Source: Cavia porcellus
Lineage: Eukaryota; Chordata; Mammalia; Rodentia; Caviidae
Length of the DNA stretch: 64,000 nt
Direction: 5' to 3'
NCBI RefSeq assembly: GCF_034190915.1
Contig: NW_026947691.1
Span: 292,846 to 356,845, forward strand
Part shown: positions 1-12,818 of the stretch, one piece after another
How positions within the stretch are numbered: the first letter of the stretch is position 1
How the letters are laid out: every line of letters starts with the position of its first letter
The notes under the pieces: model-generated
The model's database searches: none
Told to the model about the DNA's origin: nothing
What the model saw: only the letters and a program-made list of their open reading frames with translations
Position numbers and translations under genes: made by a program

Positions 1-3000
1 AATGTAATGTAACACACACCCGCACAATTTGCACCCCCCCGTGATGTTTTTCTCACTCCTACTAGTGAATGTAATGTAACACACACCCGTACAATGCGCA
101 CCCCCCCGTGATGTTTTTCTCACTCCTACTAGTGAATGTAATGTAACACACACCCGTACAATGCGCACCCCCCCCGTGATGTTTTTCTCACTCCCACTAG
201 TGAATGTAATGTAACACACACCCGTACAATGCGCACCACCCCGTGATGTTTTTCTCACTCCCACTAGTGAATGTAATGTAACACACACCCGTACAATGCG
301 CACCCCCCCGTGATGTTTTTCTCACTCCCACTAGTGAATGTAATGTAACACACACACGTACAATGCGCACCCCCCCGTGATGTTTTTCTCACTCCCACTA
401 GTGAATGTAATGTAACACACACCCGTACAATGCGCAACACCCGTGATGTTTTTCTCACTCCCACTAGTGAATGTAATGTAACACACACCCGTACAATGCG
501 CACCCCCCCGTGATGTTTTTCTCACTCCCACTAGTGAATGTAATGTAACACACACCCGTACAATGCGCACCCCCCCGTGATGTTTTTCTCACTCCCACTA
601 GTGAATGTAATGTAACACACACCCGTACAATGCCCACCCCCCCGTGATGTTTTTCTCACTCCCACTAGTGAATGTAATGTAACACACACCCGTACAATGC
701 GCACCCCCCCGTGATGTTTTTCTCACTCCCACTAGTGAATGTAATGTAACATACACCCGTACAATGCGCACCCCTCCGTGATGTTTTTCTCACTCCCACT
801 AGTGAATGTAATGTAACACACACCCGTACAATGCGCACCACCCGTGATGTTTTTCTCACTCCCACTAGTGAATGTAATGTAACACACACCCGTACAATGC
901 GCACCACCCCGTGATGTTTTTCTCACTCCCACTAGTGAATGTAATGTAACACACACCCGTACAATGCGCACCACCCCGTGATGTTTTTCTCACTCCCACT
1001 AGTGAATGTAATGTAACACACACCCGTACAATGCGCACCCCCCCGTGATGTTTTTCTCACTCCCACTAGTGAATGTAATGTAACTCACACCCGTACAATG
1101 CGCACCCCTCCGTGATGTTTTTCTCACTCCCACTAGTGAATGTAATGTAACACACACCAGTACAATGCGCACCCCCCCGTGATGTTTTTCTCACTCCCAC
1201 TAGTGAATGTAATGTAACACACACCCGTACAATGCGCACCCCCCCGTGATGTTTTTCTCACTCCCACTAGTGAATGTAATGTAACACACACCCGTACAAT
1301 GCGCACCCCCCCGTGATGCTTTTCTCACTCCCACTAGTGAATGTAATGTAACACACACCCGTACAATGCGCACCCCCCCGTGATGTTTTTCTCACTCCCA
1401 CTAGTGAATGTAATGTAACACACACCCGTACAATGCGCACCCCCCCGTGATGTTTTTCTCACTCCCACTAGTGAATGTAATGTAACACACACCCGTACAA
1501 TGCGCACCCCCCGTGATGTTTTTCTCACTCCCACTAGTGAATGTAATGTAACACACACCCGTACAATGCGCACCCCCCCGTGATGTTTTTCTCACTCCCA
1601 CTAGTGAATGTAATGTAACACACACCCGTACAATGCGCACCCCCCCGTGATGTTTTTCTCACTCCCACTAGTGAATGTAATGTAACACACACCCGTACAA
1701 TGCGCAACCCCCGTGATGTTTTTCTCACTCCCACTAGTGAATGTAATGTAACACACACCCGTACAATGCGCACCCCCCCGTGATGTTTTTCTCACTCCCA
1801 CTAGTGAATGTAATGTAACACACACCCGTACAATGCGCACCCCCCCGTGATGCTTTTCTCACTCCCACTAGTGAATGTAATGTAACACACACCCGTACAA
1901 TGCGCACCCCCCCGTGATGTTTTTCTCACTCCCACTAGTGAATGTAATGTAACACACACCCGTACAATGCGCACCCCCCGTGATGTTTTTCTCACTCCCA
2001 CTAGTGAATGTAATGTAACACACACCCGTACAATGCGCACCCCCCGTGATGTTTTTCTCACTCCCACTAGTGAATGTAATGTAACACACACCCGTACAAT
2101 GCGCACCCCCCGTGATGTTTTTCTCACTCCCACTAGTGAATGTAATGTAACACACACCCGTACAATGCGCACCCCCCCGTGATGTTTTTCTCACTCCCAC
2201 TAGTGAATGTAATGTAACACACACCCGTACAATGCGCACCACCCCGTGATGTTTTTCTCACTCCTACTAGTGAATGTAATGTAACACACACCCGTACAAT
2301 GCGTACCCCCCCGTGATGTTTTTCTCACTCCTACTAGTGAATGTAATGTAACACACACCCGTACAATGCGCACCCCCCGTGATGTTTTTCTCACTCCTAC
2401 TAGTGAATGTAATGTAACACACACCCGTACAATGCGCACCCCCCCGTGATGTTTTTCTCACTCCTACTAGTGAATGTAATGTAACACACACCCGTACAAT
2501 GCGCACCCCCCCCCGTGATGTTTTTCTCACTTCCACTAGTGAATGTAATGTAACACACACCCGTACAATGCGCACCACCCCGTGATGTTTTTCTCACACC
2601 CACTAGTGAATGTAATGTAAAACACACCCGTACAATGCGCACCACCCCGTGATGTTTTTCTCACTCCCACTAGTGAATGTAATGTAACACACACCCGTAC
2701 AATGCGCACCACCCCATGATGTTTTTCTCACTCCCACTAGTGAATGTAATGTAACACACACCCGTACAATGCGCACCCCCCCGTGATGTTTTTCTCACTC
2801 CCACTAGTGAATGTAATGTAACACACACACGTACAATGCGCACCCCCCCGTGATGTTTTTCTCACTCCCACTAGTGAATGTAATGTAACACACACCAGTA
2901 CAGTGCGCAACACCCGTGATGTTTTTCTCACTCCCACTACTGAATGTAATGTAACACACACCCGTACAATGCGCACCCCCCCGTGATATTTTTCTCACTC

Positions 3001-4589
3001 CCACTAGTGAATGTAATGTAACACACACCCGTACAATGCGCACCCCCCCGTGATGTTTTTCTCACTCCCACTAGTGAATGTAATGTAACACACACCCGTA
3101 CAATGCCCACCCCCCCGTGATGTTTTTCTCACTCCCACTAGTGAATGTAATGTAACACACACCCGTACAATGCGCACACCCCCGTGATGTTTTTCTCACT
3201 CCCACTAGTGAATGTAATGTAACATACACCCGTACAATGCGCACCCCCCCGTGATATTTTTCTCACTCCCACTAGTGAATGTAATGTAACACACACCCGT
3301 ACAATGCGCACCCCCCCGTGATGTTTTTCTCACTCCTACTAGTGAATGTAATGTAACACACACCGGTACAATGCGCACCCCCCGTGATGTTTTTCTCACT
3401 CCTACTGGTGAATGTAATGTAACACACACCCGCACAATTTGCACCCCCCCGTGATGTTTTTCTCACTCCTACTAGTGAATGTAATGTAACACACAACCGT
3501 ACAATGCGCACCCCCCCGTGATGTTTTTCTCACTCCTACTAGTGAATGTAATGTAACACACACCCGTACAATGCGCACCCCCCCGTGATGTTTTCCTCAC
3601 TCCTACTAGTGAATGTAATGTAAGACACACCCGTACAATGCGCACCACCCCGTGATGTTTTTCTCACGTCCACTAGTGAATGTAATGTAACACACACCCA
3701 TACAATGCGCACCACCCCGTGATGTTTTTCTCACGCCCACTAGTGAATGTAAGGTAACACACACCCGTACAATGCGCACCACCCCGTGATGTTTTTCTCA
3801 CGCCCACTAGTGAATGTAATGTAACACACACCAGTACAATGCGCACCACCCCGTGATGTTTTTCTCACTCCCACTAGTGAATGTAATGTAACACACACCC
3901 GTACAATGCGCACCACCCCGTGATGTTTTTCTCACTCTCACCAGTGAATGTAATGTAACACACACCCGTACAATGCGCACCCCCCCGTGATGTTTTTCTC
4001 ACTCCCACCAGTGAATGTAATGTAACACACACCCGTACAATGCGCACCACCCCGTGATGTTTTTCTCACTCCCACCAGTGAATGTAATGTAACACACACC
4101 CGTACAATGCGCACCACCCCGTGATGTTTTTCTCACTCCCACCAGTGAATCTAATGTAACACACACCCGTACAATGCGCACCACCCCGTGATGTTTTTCT
4201 CACTCCCACCAGTGAATGTAATGTAACACACACCCGTACAATGCGCACCACCCCGTGATGTTTTTCTCACTCCCACCAGTGAATGTAATGTAACACACAC
4301 CCGTACAATGCGCACCTCCCCGTGATGTTTTTCTCACTCCCACCAGTGAATGTAATGTAACACACACCCGTACAATGCGCACCACCCCGTGATGTTTTTC
4401 TCACTCCCACCAGTGAATGTAATGTAACACACACCCGTACAATGCGCACCACCCCGTGATGTTTTTCTCACTCCCACCAGTGAATGTAATGTAACACACA
4501 CCCGTACAATGCGCACCACCCCGTGATGTTTTTCTCACTCCCACCAGTGAATGTAATGTAACACACACCCGTACAATGCGCACCACCCC
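1..4589 (+). repeat. Macro-unit 1: A/D block, C trimer, B run of 10
   Basis: The window opens inside an H monomer with CGCACAATTTG, then two D monomers, then type A to about 2.24 kb. Three 66-bp C6 monomers in a row lie at 1967-2182. Several D monomers follow to about 2.52 kb, then variants CACACCCAC plus TAAAACAC near 2,600, marker CAGTGCG at 2,901, D again, and H near 3,431. TTTTCCTCAC and TAAGACAC come near 3,595-3,630. Three C-type monomers (one CACGTCC, two CACGCCC) lie at about 3,655-3,855, one carrying AAGGTAAC. The B run is 3,920-4,589, exactly 10 x 67 bp. Confidence 0.88.
3920..3986 (+). repeat. Example monomer boundary and landmarks
   Basis: This is the first monomer of a type B run and shows the phase used throughout: the G of GTGATG is position 1. 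It carries CTCTCACCAGTG, a one-base variant (C19T) of the type B form. The following monomers at 67-bp steps differ little. In type A the block at 20-27 is the perfect 8-bp palindrome CACTAGTG, which contains a SpeI site. TGCGCA at 55-60 is a second palindrome (FspI site), and GTAC at 49-52 is a third. Type B keeps the last two but loses CACTAGTG. Confidence 0.9.
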
Positions 4590-7500
4590 GTGATGTTTTT
4601 CTCACTCCCACTAGTGAATGTAATGTAACACACACCCGTACAATGCGCACCCCCCCGTGATGTTTTTCTCACTCCCACTAGTGAATGTAATGTAACACAC
4701 ACCCGTACAATGCGCACCCCCCCGTGATGTTTTTCTCACTCCCACTAGTGAATGTAATGTAACACACACCCGTACAATGCGCACCCCCCCGTGATGTTTT
4801 TCTCACTCCCACTAGTGAATGTAATGTAACACACACCCGTACAATGCGCAACACCCCGTGATGTTTTTCTCACTCCCACTAGTGAATGTAATGTAACACA
4901 CACACGTACAATGCGCACCCCCCTGTGATGTTTTTCTCACTCCCACTAGTGAATGTAATGTAACACACACCCGTACAATGCGCACCCCCCGTGATGTTTT
5001 TCTCACTCCCACTAGTGAATGTAATGTAACACACACCCGTACAATGCGCACCCCCCCGTGATGTTTTTCTCCCTCCCACTAGTGAATGTAATGTAACACA
5101 CACCCGTACAATGCGCACCCCCCCGTGATGTTTTTCTCACTCCCACTAGTGAATGTAATGTAACACACACCCGTACAATGCGCACCCCCCGTGATGTTTT
5201 TCTCACTCCCACTAGTGAATGTAATGTAACACACACCCGTACAATGCGCACCCCCCGTGATGTTTTTCTCACTCCCACTAGTGAATGTAATGTAACACAC
5301 ACCCGTACAATGCGCACCCCCCCGTGATGTTTTTCTCACTCCCACTAGTGAATGTAATGTAACACACACCCGTACAATGCGCACCCCCCCGTGATGTTTT
5401 TCTCACTCCCACTAGTGAATGTAATGTAACACACACCCGTACAATGCGCACCACCCCGTGATGTTTTTCTCACTCCTACTAGTGAATGTAATGTAACACA
5501 CACCCGTACAATGCGTACCCCCCCGTGATGTTTTTCTCACTCCTACTAGTGAATGTAATGTAACACACACCCGTACAATGCGCACCCCCCCGTGATGTTT
5601 TTCTCACTCCTACTAGTGAATGTAATGTAACACACACCCGTACAATGCGCGCCCCCCCGTGATGTTTTTCTCACTCCTACTAGTGAATGTAATGTAACAC
5701 ACACCCGTACAATGCGCACCCCCCCCGTGATGTTTTTCTCACTCCCACTAGTGAATGTAATGTAACACACACCCGTACAATGCGCACCACCCCGTGATGT
5801 TTTTCTCACACCCACTAGTGAATGTAATGTAAAACACACCCGTACAATGCGCACCACCCCGTGATGTTTTTCTCACTCCCACTAGTGAATGTAATGTAAC
5901 ACACACCCGTACAATGCGCACCACCCCATGATGTTTTTCTCACTCCCACTAGTGAATGTAATGTAACACACACCCGTACAATGCGCACCCCCCCGTGATG
6001 TTTTTCTCACTCCCACTAGTGAATGTAATGTAACACACACACGTACAATGCGCACCCCCCCGTGATGTTTTTCTCACTCCCACTAGTGAATGTAATGTAA
6101 CACACACCAGTACAGTGCGCAACCCCCGTGATGTTTTTCTCACTCCCACTAGTGAATGTAATGTAACACACACCCGTACAATGCGCACCCCCCCGTGATA
6201 TTTTTCTCACTCCCACTAGTGAATGTAATGTAACACACACCCGTACAATGCGCACCCCCCCGTGATGTTTTTCTCACTCCCACTAGTGAATGTAATGTAA
6301 CACACACCCGTACAATGCCCACCCCCCCGTGATGTTTTTCTCACTCCCACTAGTGAATGTAATGTAACACACACCCGTACAATGCGCACCCCCCCGTGAT
6401 GTTTTTCTCACTCCCACTAGTGAATGTAATGTAACATACACCCGTACAATGCGCACCCCCCGTGATGTTTTTCTCACTCCCACTAGTGAATGTAATGTAA
6501 CACACACCCGTACAATGCGCACCCCCCCGTGATGTTTTTCTCACTCCTACTAGTGAATGTAATGTAACACACACCGGTACAATGCGCACCCCCCGTGATG
6601 TTTTTCTCACTCCTACTAGTGAATGTAATGTAACACACACCCGCACAATTTGCACCCCCCGTGATGTTTTTCTCACTCCTACTAGTGAATGTAATGTAAC
6701 ACACAACCGTACAATGCGCACCCCCCCGTGATGTTTTTCTCACTCCTACTAGTGAATGTAATGTAACACACACCCGTACAATGCGCACCCCCCCGTGATG
6801 TTTTCCTCTCTCCTACTAGTGAATGTAATGTAAGACACACCCGTACAATGCGCACCACCCGTGATGTTTTTCTCACGTCCACTAGTGAATGTAATGTAAC
6901 ACACACCCATAAAATGCGCACCACCCCGTGATGTTTTTCTCACGCCCACTAGTGAATGTAAGGTAACACACACCCGTACAATGCGCACCACCCCGTGATG
7001 TTTTTCTCACGCCCACTAGTGAATGTAATGTAACACACACCAGTACAATGCGCACCACCCCGTGATGTTTTTCTCACTCCCACTAGTGAATGTAATGTAA
7101 CACACACCCGTACAATGCGCACCACCCCGTGATGTTTTTCTCACTCTCACCAGTGAATGTAATGTAACACACACCCGTACAATGCGCACCCCCCCGTGAT
7201 GTTTTTCTCACTCCCACCAGTGAATGTAATGTAACACACACCCGTACAATGCGCACCACCCCGTGATGTTTTTCTCACTCCCACCAGTGAATGTAATGTA
7301 ACACACACCCGTACAATGCGCACCACCCCGTGATGTTTTTCTCACTCCCACCAGTGAATGTAATGTAACACACACCCGTACAATGCGCACCACCCCGTGA
7401 TGTTTTTCTCACTCCCACCAGTGAATGTAATGTAACACACACCCGTACAATGCGCACCACCCCGTGATGTTTTTCTCACTCCCACCAGTGAATGTAATGT

Positions 7501-7865
7501 AACACACACCCGTACAATGCGCACCACCCCGTGATGTTTTTCTCACTCCCACCAGTGAATGTAATGTAACACACACCCGTACAATGCGCACCACCCCGTG
7601 ATGTTTTTCTCACTCCCACCAGTGAATGTAATGTAACACACACCCGTACAATGCGCACCACCCCGTGATGTTTTTCTCACTCCCACCAGTGAATGTAATG
7701 TAACACACACCCGTACAATGCGCACCACCCCGTGATGTTTTTCTCACTCCCACCAGTGAATGTAATGTAACACACACCCGTACAATGCGCACCACCCCGT
7801 GATGTTTTTCTCACTCCCACCAGTGAATGTAATGTAACACACACCCGTACAATGCGCACCACCCC
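4590..7865 (+). repeat. Macro-unit 2, copy of macro-unit 1; B run of 11
   Basis: Type A to about 5.45 kb, with CTCCCTCC near 5,071, then D to about 5.73 kb, CACACCCAC plus TAAAACAC near 5,830, marker CAGTGCG at 6,113, H near 6,643 and three C-type monomers from about 6,865. The B run is 7,129-7,865, 11 x 67 bp. The same rare variants in the same order occur 3,209-3,212 bp upstream, so about 5.4-7.9 kb is a duplicate of about 2.2-4.6 kb with one more B monomer. Confidence 0.88.
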
Positions 7866-9138
7866 GTGATGTTTTTCTCACTCCCACTAGTGAATGTAAT
7901 GTAACACACACCCGTACAATGCGCACCCCCCCGTGATGTTTTTCTCACTCCCACTAGTGAATGTAATGTAACACACACCCGTACAATGCGCACCCCCCCG
8001 TGATGTTTTTCTCACTCCCACTAGTGAATGTAATGTAACACACACCCGTACAATGCGCACCCCCCCGTGATGTTTTTCTCACTCCCACTAGTGAATGTAA
8101 TGTAACACACACCCGTACAATGCGTACCCCCCCGTGATGTTTTTCTCACTCCCACTAGTGAATGTAATGTAACACACACCCGTACAATGCGCACCACCCC
8201 GTGATGTTTTTCTCACGTCCACTAGTGAATGTAATGTAACACACACCCATACAATGCGCACCACCCCGTGATGTTTTTCTCACGCCCACTAGTGAATGTA
8301 AGGTAACACACACCCGTACAATGCGCACCACCCCGTGATGTTTTTCTCACGCCCACTAGTGAATGTAATGTAACACACACCAGTACAATGCGCACCACCC
8401 CGTGATGTTTTTCTCACTCCCACTAGTGAATGTAATGTAACACACACCCGTACAATGCGCACCACCCCGTGATGTTTTTCTCACTCTCACCAGTGAATGT
8501 AATGTAACACACACCCGTACAATGCGCACCCCCCCGTGATGTTTTTCTCACTCCCACCAGTGAATGTAATGTAACACACACCCGTACAATGCGCACCACC
8601 CCGTGATGTTTTTCTCACTCCCACCAGTGAATGTAATGTAACACACACCCGTACAATGCGCACCACCCCGTGATGTTTTTCTCACTCCCACCAGTGAATG
8701 TAATGTAACACACACCCGTACAATGCGCACCACCCCGTGATGTTTTTCTCACTCCCACCAGTGAATGTAATGTAACACACACCCGTACAATGCGCACCAC
8801 CCCGTGATGTTTTTCTCACTCCCACCAGTGAATGTAATGTAACACACACCCGTACAATGCGCACCACCCCGTGATGTTTTTCTCACTCCCACCAGTGAAT
8901 GTAATGTAACACACACCCGTACAATGCGCACCACCCCGTGATGTTTTTCTCACTCCCACCAGTGAATGTAATGTAACACACACCCGTACAATGCGCACCA
9001 CCCCGTGATGTTTTTCTCACTCCCACCAGTGAATGTAATGTAACACACACCCGTACAATGCGCACCACCCCGTGATGTTTTTCTCACTCCCACCAGTGAA
9101 TGTAATGTAACACACACCCGTAAAATGCGCACCACCCC
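7866..9138 (+). repeat. Macro-unit 3, short 20-monomer duplicate; B run of 10
   Basis: Only five A monomers precede the C trimer here. CACGTCC at 8,214 lies exactly 1,340 bp (20 x 67) after the one at 6,874, and the next rare variants (CCCATAC, AAGGTAAC, CCAGTAC, CTCTCACC) follow in the same order. The B run is 8,469-9,138. The unit lacks the D, M and H section, so it arose by partial duplication of the right end of macro-unit 2. Confidence 0.88.
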
Positions 9139-12100
9139 GTGATGTTTTTCTCACTCCCACTAGTGAATGTAATGTAACACACACCCGTACAATGCGCACC
9201 CCCCCGTGATGTTTTTCTCACTCCCACTAGTGAATGTAATGTAACACACACCCGTACAATGCGCACCCCCCCGTGATGTTTTTCTCACTCCCACTAGTGA
9301 ATGTAATGTAACACACACCCGTACAATGCGCACCCCCCGTGATGTTTTTCTCACTCCCACTAGTGAATGTAATGTAACACACACCCGTACAATGCGTACC
9401 CCCCCGTGATGTTTTTCTCACTCCCACTAGTGAATGTAATGTAACACACACCCGTACAATGCGCACCCCACGGTGATGTTTTTCTCACTCCCACTAGTGA
9501 ATGTAATGTAACACACACCCGTACAATGCGCACCCCCCGTGATGTTTTTCTCACTCCCACTAGTGAATGTAATGTAACACACACCCGTACAATGCGCACC
9601 CCCCCGTGATGTTTTTCTCCCTCCCACTAGTGAATGTAATGTAACACACACCCGTACAATGCGCACCCCCCCGTGATGTTTTTCTCACTCCCACTAGTGA
9701 ATGTAATGTAACACACACCCGTACAATGCGCACCCCCCGTGATGTTTTTCTCACTCCCACTAGTGAATGTAATGTAACACACACCCGTACAATGCGCACC
9801 CCCCGTGATGTTTTTCTCACTCCCCCTAGTGAATGTAATGTAACACACACCCGTACAATGCGCACCCCCCCGTGATGTTTTTCTCACTCCCACTAGTGAA
9901 TGTAATGTAACACACACCCGTACAATGCGCACCCCCCCGTGATGTTTTTCTCACTCCCACTAGTGAATGTAATGTAACACACACCCGTACAATGCGCACC
10001 ACCCCGTGATGTTTTTGTCACTCCTACTAGTGAATGTAATGTAACACACACCCGTACAATGCGTACCCCCCCGTGATGTTTTTCTCACTCCTACTAGTGA
10101 ATGTAATGTAACACACACCCGTACAATGCGCACCCCCCCGTGATGTTTTTCTCACTCCTACTAGTGAATGTAATGTAACACACACCCGTACAATGCGCAC
10201 CCCCCCGTGATGTTTTTCTCACTCCTACTAGTGAATGTAATGTAACACACACCCGTACAATGCGCACCCCCCCCGTGATGTTTTTCTCACTCCCACTAGT
10301 GAATGTAATGTAACACACACCCGTACAATGCGCACCACCCCGTGATGTTTTTCTCACACCCACTAGTGAATGTAATGTAAAACACACCCGTACAATGCGC
10401 ACCACCCCGTGATGTTTTTCTCACTCCCACTAGTGAATGTAATGTAACACACACCCGTACAATGCGCACCACCCCATGATGTTTTTCTCACTCCCACTAG
10501 TGAATGTAATGTAACACACACCCGTACAATGCGCACCCCCCCGTGATGTTTTTCTCACTCCCACTAGTGAATGTAATGTAACACACACACGTACAATGCG
10601 CACCCCCCCGTGATGTTTTTCTCACTCCCACTAGTGAATGTAATGTAACACACACCAGTACAGTGCGCAACCCCCCTGATGTTTTTCTCACTCCCACTAG
10701 TGAATGTAATGTAACACACACCCGTACAATGCGCACCCCCCGTGATATTTTTCTCACTCCCACTAGTGAATGTAATGTAACACACACCCGTACAATGCGC
10801 ACCCCACCGTGATGTTTTTCTCACTCCCACTAGTGAATGTAATGTAACACACACCCGTACAATGCCCACCCCCCCGTGATGTTTTTCTCACTCCCACTAG
10901 TGAATGTAATGTAACACACACCCGTACAATGCGCACCCCCCGTGATGTTTTTCTCACTCCCACTAGTGAATGTAATGTAACATACACCCGTACAATGCGC
11001 ACCCCCCCGTGATATTTTTCTCACTCCCACTAGTGAATGTAATGTAACACACACCCGTACAATGCGCACCCCCCCGTGATGTTTTTCTCACTCCTACTAG
11101 TGAATGTAATGTAACACACACCGGTACAATGCGCACCCCCCGTGATGTTTTTCTCACTCCTACTAGTGAATGTAATGTAACACACACCCGCACAATTTGC
11201 ACCCCCCCGTGATGTTTTTCTCACTCCTACTAGTGAATGTAATGTAACACACAACCGTACAATGCGCACCCCCCGTGATGTTTTTCTCACTCCTACTAGT
11301 GAATGTAATGTAACACACACCCGCACAATTTGCACCCCCCCCGTGATGTTTTTCTCACTCCTACTAGTGAATGTAATGTAACACACACCGGTACAATGCG
11401 CACCCCCCGTGATGTTTTTCTCACTCCTACTAGTGAATGTAATGTAACACACACCCGCACAATTTGCACCCCCCCGTGATGTTTTTCTCACTCCTACTAG
11501 TGAATGTAATGTAACACACAACCTCCGTACAATGCGCACCCCCCCGTGATGTTTTTCTCACTCCCACTAGTGAATGTAATGTAACACACACCCGCACAAT
11601 TTGCACCCCCCCGTGATGTTTTTCTCACTCCTACTAGTGAATGTAATGTAACACACAACCGTACAATGCGCACTCCCCCGTGATGTTTTTCTCACTCCTA
11701 CTAGTGAATGTAATGTAACACACACCCGTACAATGCGCACCCCCCCATGATGTTTTCCTCACTCCTACTAGTGAATGTAATGTAAGACACACCCGTACAA
11801 TGCGCACCACCCCGTGATGTTTTTCTCACGCCCACTAGTGAATGTAATGTAACACACACTCGTACAATGCGCACCACCCCGTGATGTTTTTCTCACGCCC
11901 ACTAGTGAATGTAAGGTAACACACACCCGTACAATGCGCACCACCCCGTAATGTTTTTCTCACGCCCACTAGTGAATGTAATGTAACACACACCCGTACA
12001 ATGCGCACCACCCCGTGATGTTTTTCTCACTCCCACTAGTGAATGTAATGTAACACACACCCGTACAATGCGCACCACCCCGTGATATTTTTCTCACTCT

Positions 12101-12818
12101 CACCAGTGAATGTAATGTAACACACACCCGTACAATGCGCACCCCCCCATGATGTTTTTCTCACTCCCACCATTGAATGTAATGTAACACACACCCGTAC
12201 AATGCGCACCACCCCGTGATGTTTTTCTCACTCCCACCAGTGAATGTAATGTAACACACACCCGTACAATGCGCACCACCCCGTGATGTTTTTCTCACTC
12301 CCACCAGTGAATGTAATGTAACACACACCCGTACAATGCGCACCACCCCGTGATGTTTTTCTCACTCCCACCAGTGAATGTAATGTAACACACACCCGTA
12401 CAATGCGCACCACCCCGTGATGTTTTTCTCACTCCCACCAGTGAATGTAATGTAACACACACCCGTACAATGCGCACCACCCCGTGATGTTTTTCTCACT
12501 CCCACCAGTGAATGTAATGTAACACACACCCGTACAATGCGCACCACCCCGTGATGTTTTTCTCACTCCCACCAGTGAATGTAATGTAACACACACCCGT
12601 ACAATGCGCACCACCCCGTGATGTTTTTCTCACTCCCACCAGTGAATGTAATGTAACACACACCCGTACAATGCGCACCACCCCGTGATGTTTTTCTCAC
12701 TCCCACCAGTGAATGTAATGTAACACACACCCGTACAATGCGCACCACCCCGTGATGTTTTTCTCACTCCCACCAGTGAATGTAATGTAACACACACCCG
12801 TACAATGCGCACCACCCC
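9139..12818 (+). repeat. Macro-unit 4: third copy of the left-zone unit; B run of 11
   Basis: From about 9.36 to 11.2 kb the rare variants match 4.81-6.7 kb at +4,548 bp: CTCCCTCC near 9,618, TAAAACAC near 10,380, CAGTGCG at 10,661. An amplified dimer with H monomers at 11,191, 11,324, 11,458 and 11,595 follows. TTTTCCTCAC, TAAGACAC and three C-type monomers come next (11.81-11.99 kb), then the B run 12,082-12,818, whose first members carry GATATTTTT and CACCATTG. Confidence 0.87.
11183..11666 (+). repeat. Amplified dimer in the left zone
   Basis: H monomers with CGCACAATTTG at 11,191, 11,324, 11,458 and 11,595 alternate with non-H monomers carrying AACCGTAC or CCGGTAC. The steps are 133, 134 and 137 bp, so the unit is two monomers. 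The 137-bp step comes from three extra bases (AACCTCCGTAC) near 11,521. In macro-units 1 and 2 this dimer is present once. Confidence 0.82.

Noticed and set aside
1967..2182. + strand frame with perfect 22-residue repeats (also 52,314-52,529, 55,997-56,212, 62,488-62,703, 63,552-63,770)
   Set aside because: It appears only where several 66-bp monomers (or equivalent short ones) follow each other, so the frame is held by chance. Not a repeat protein.
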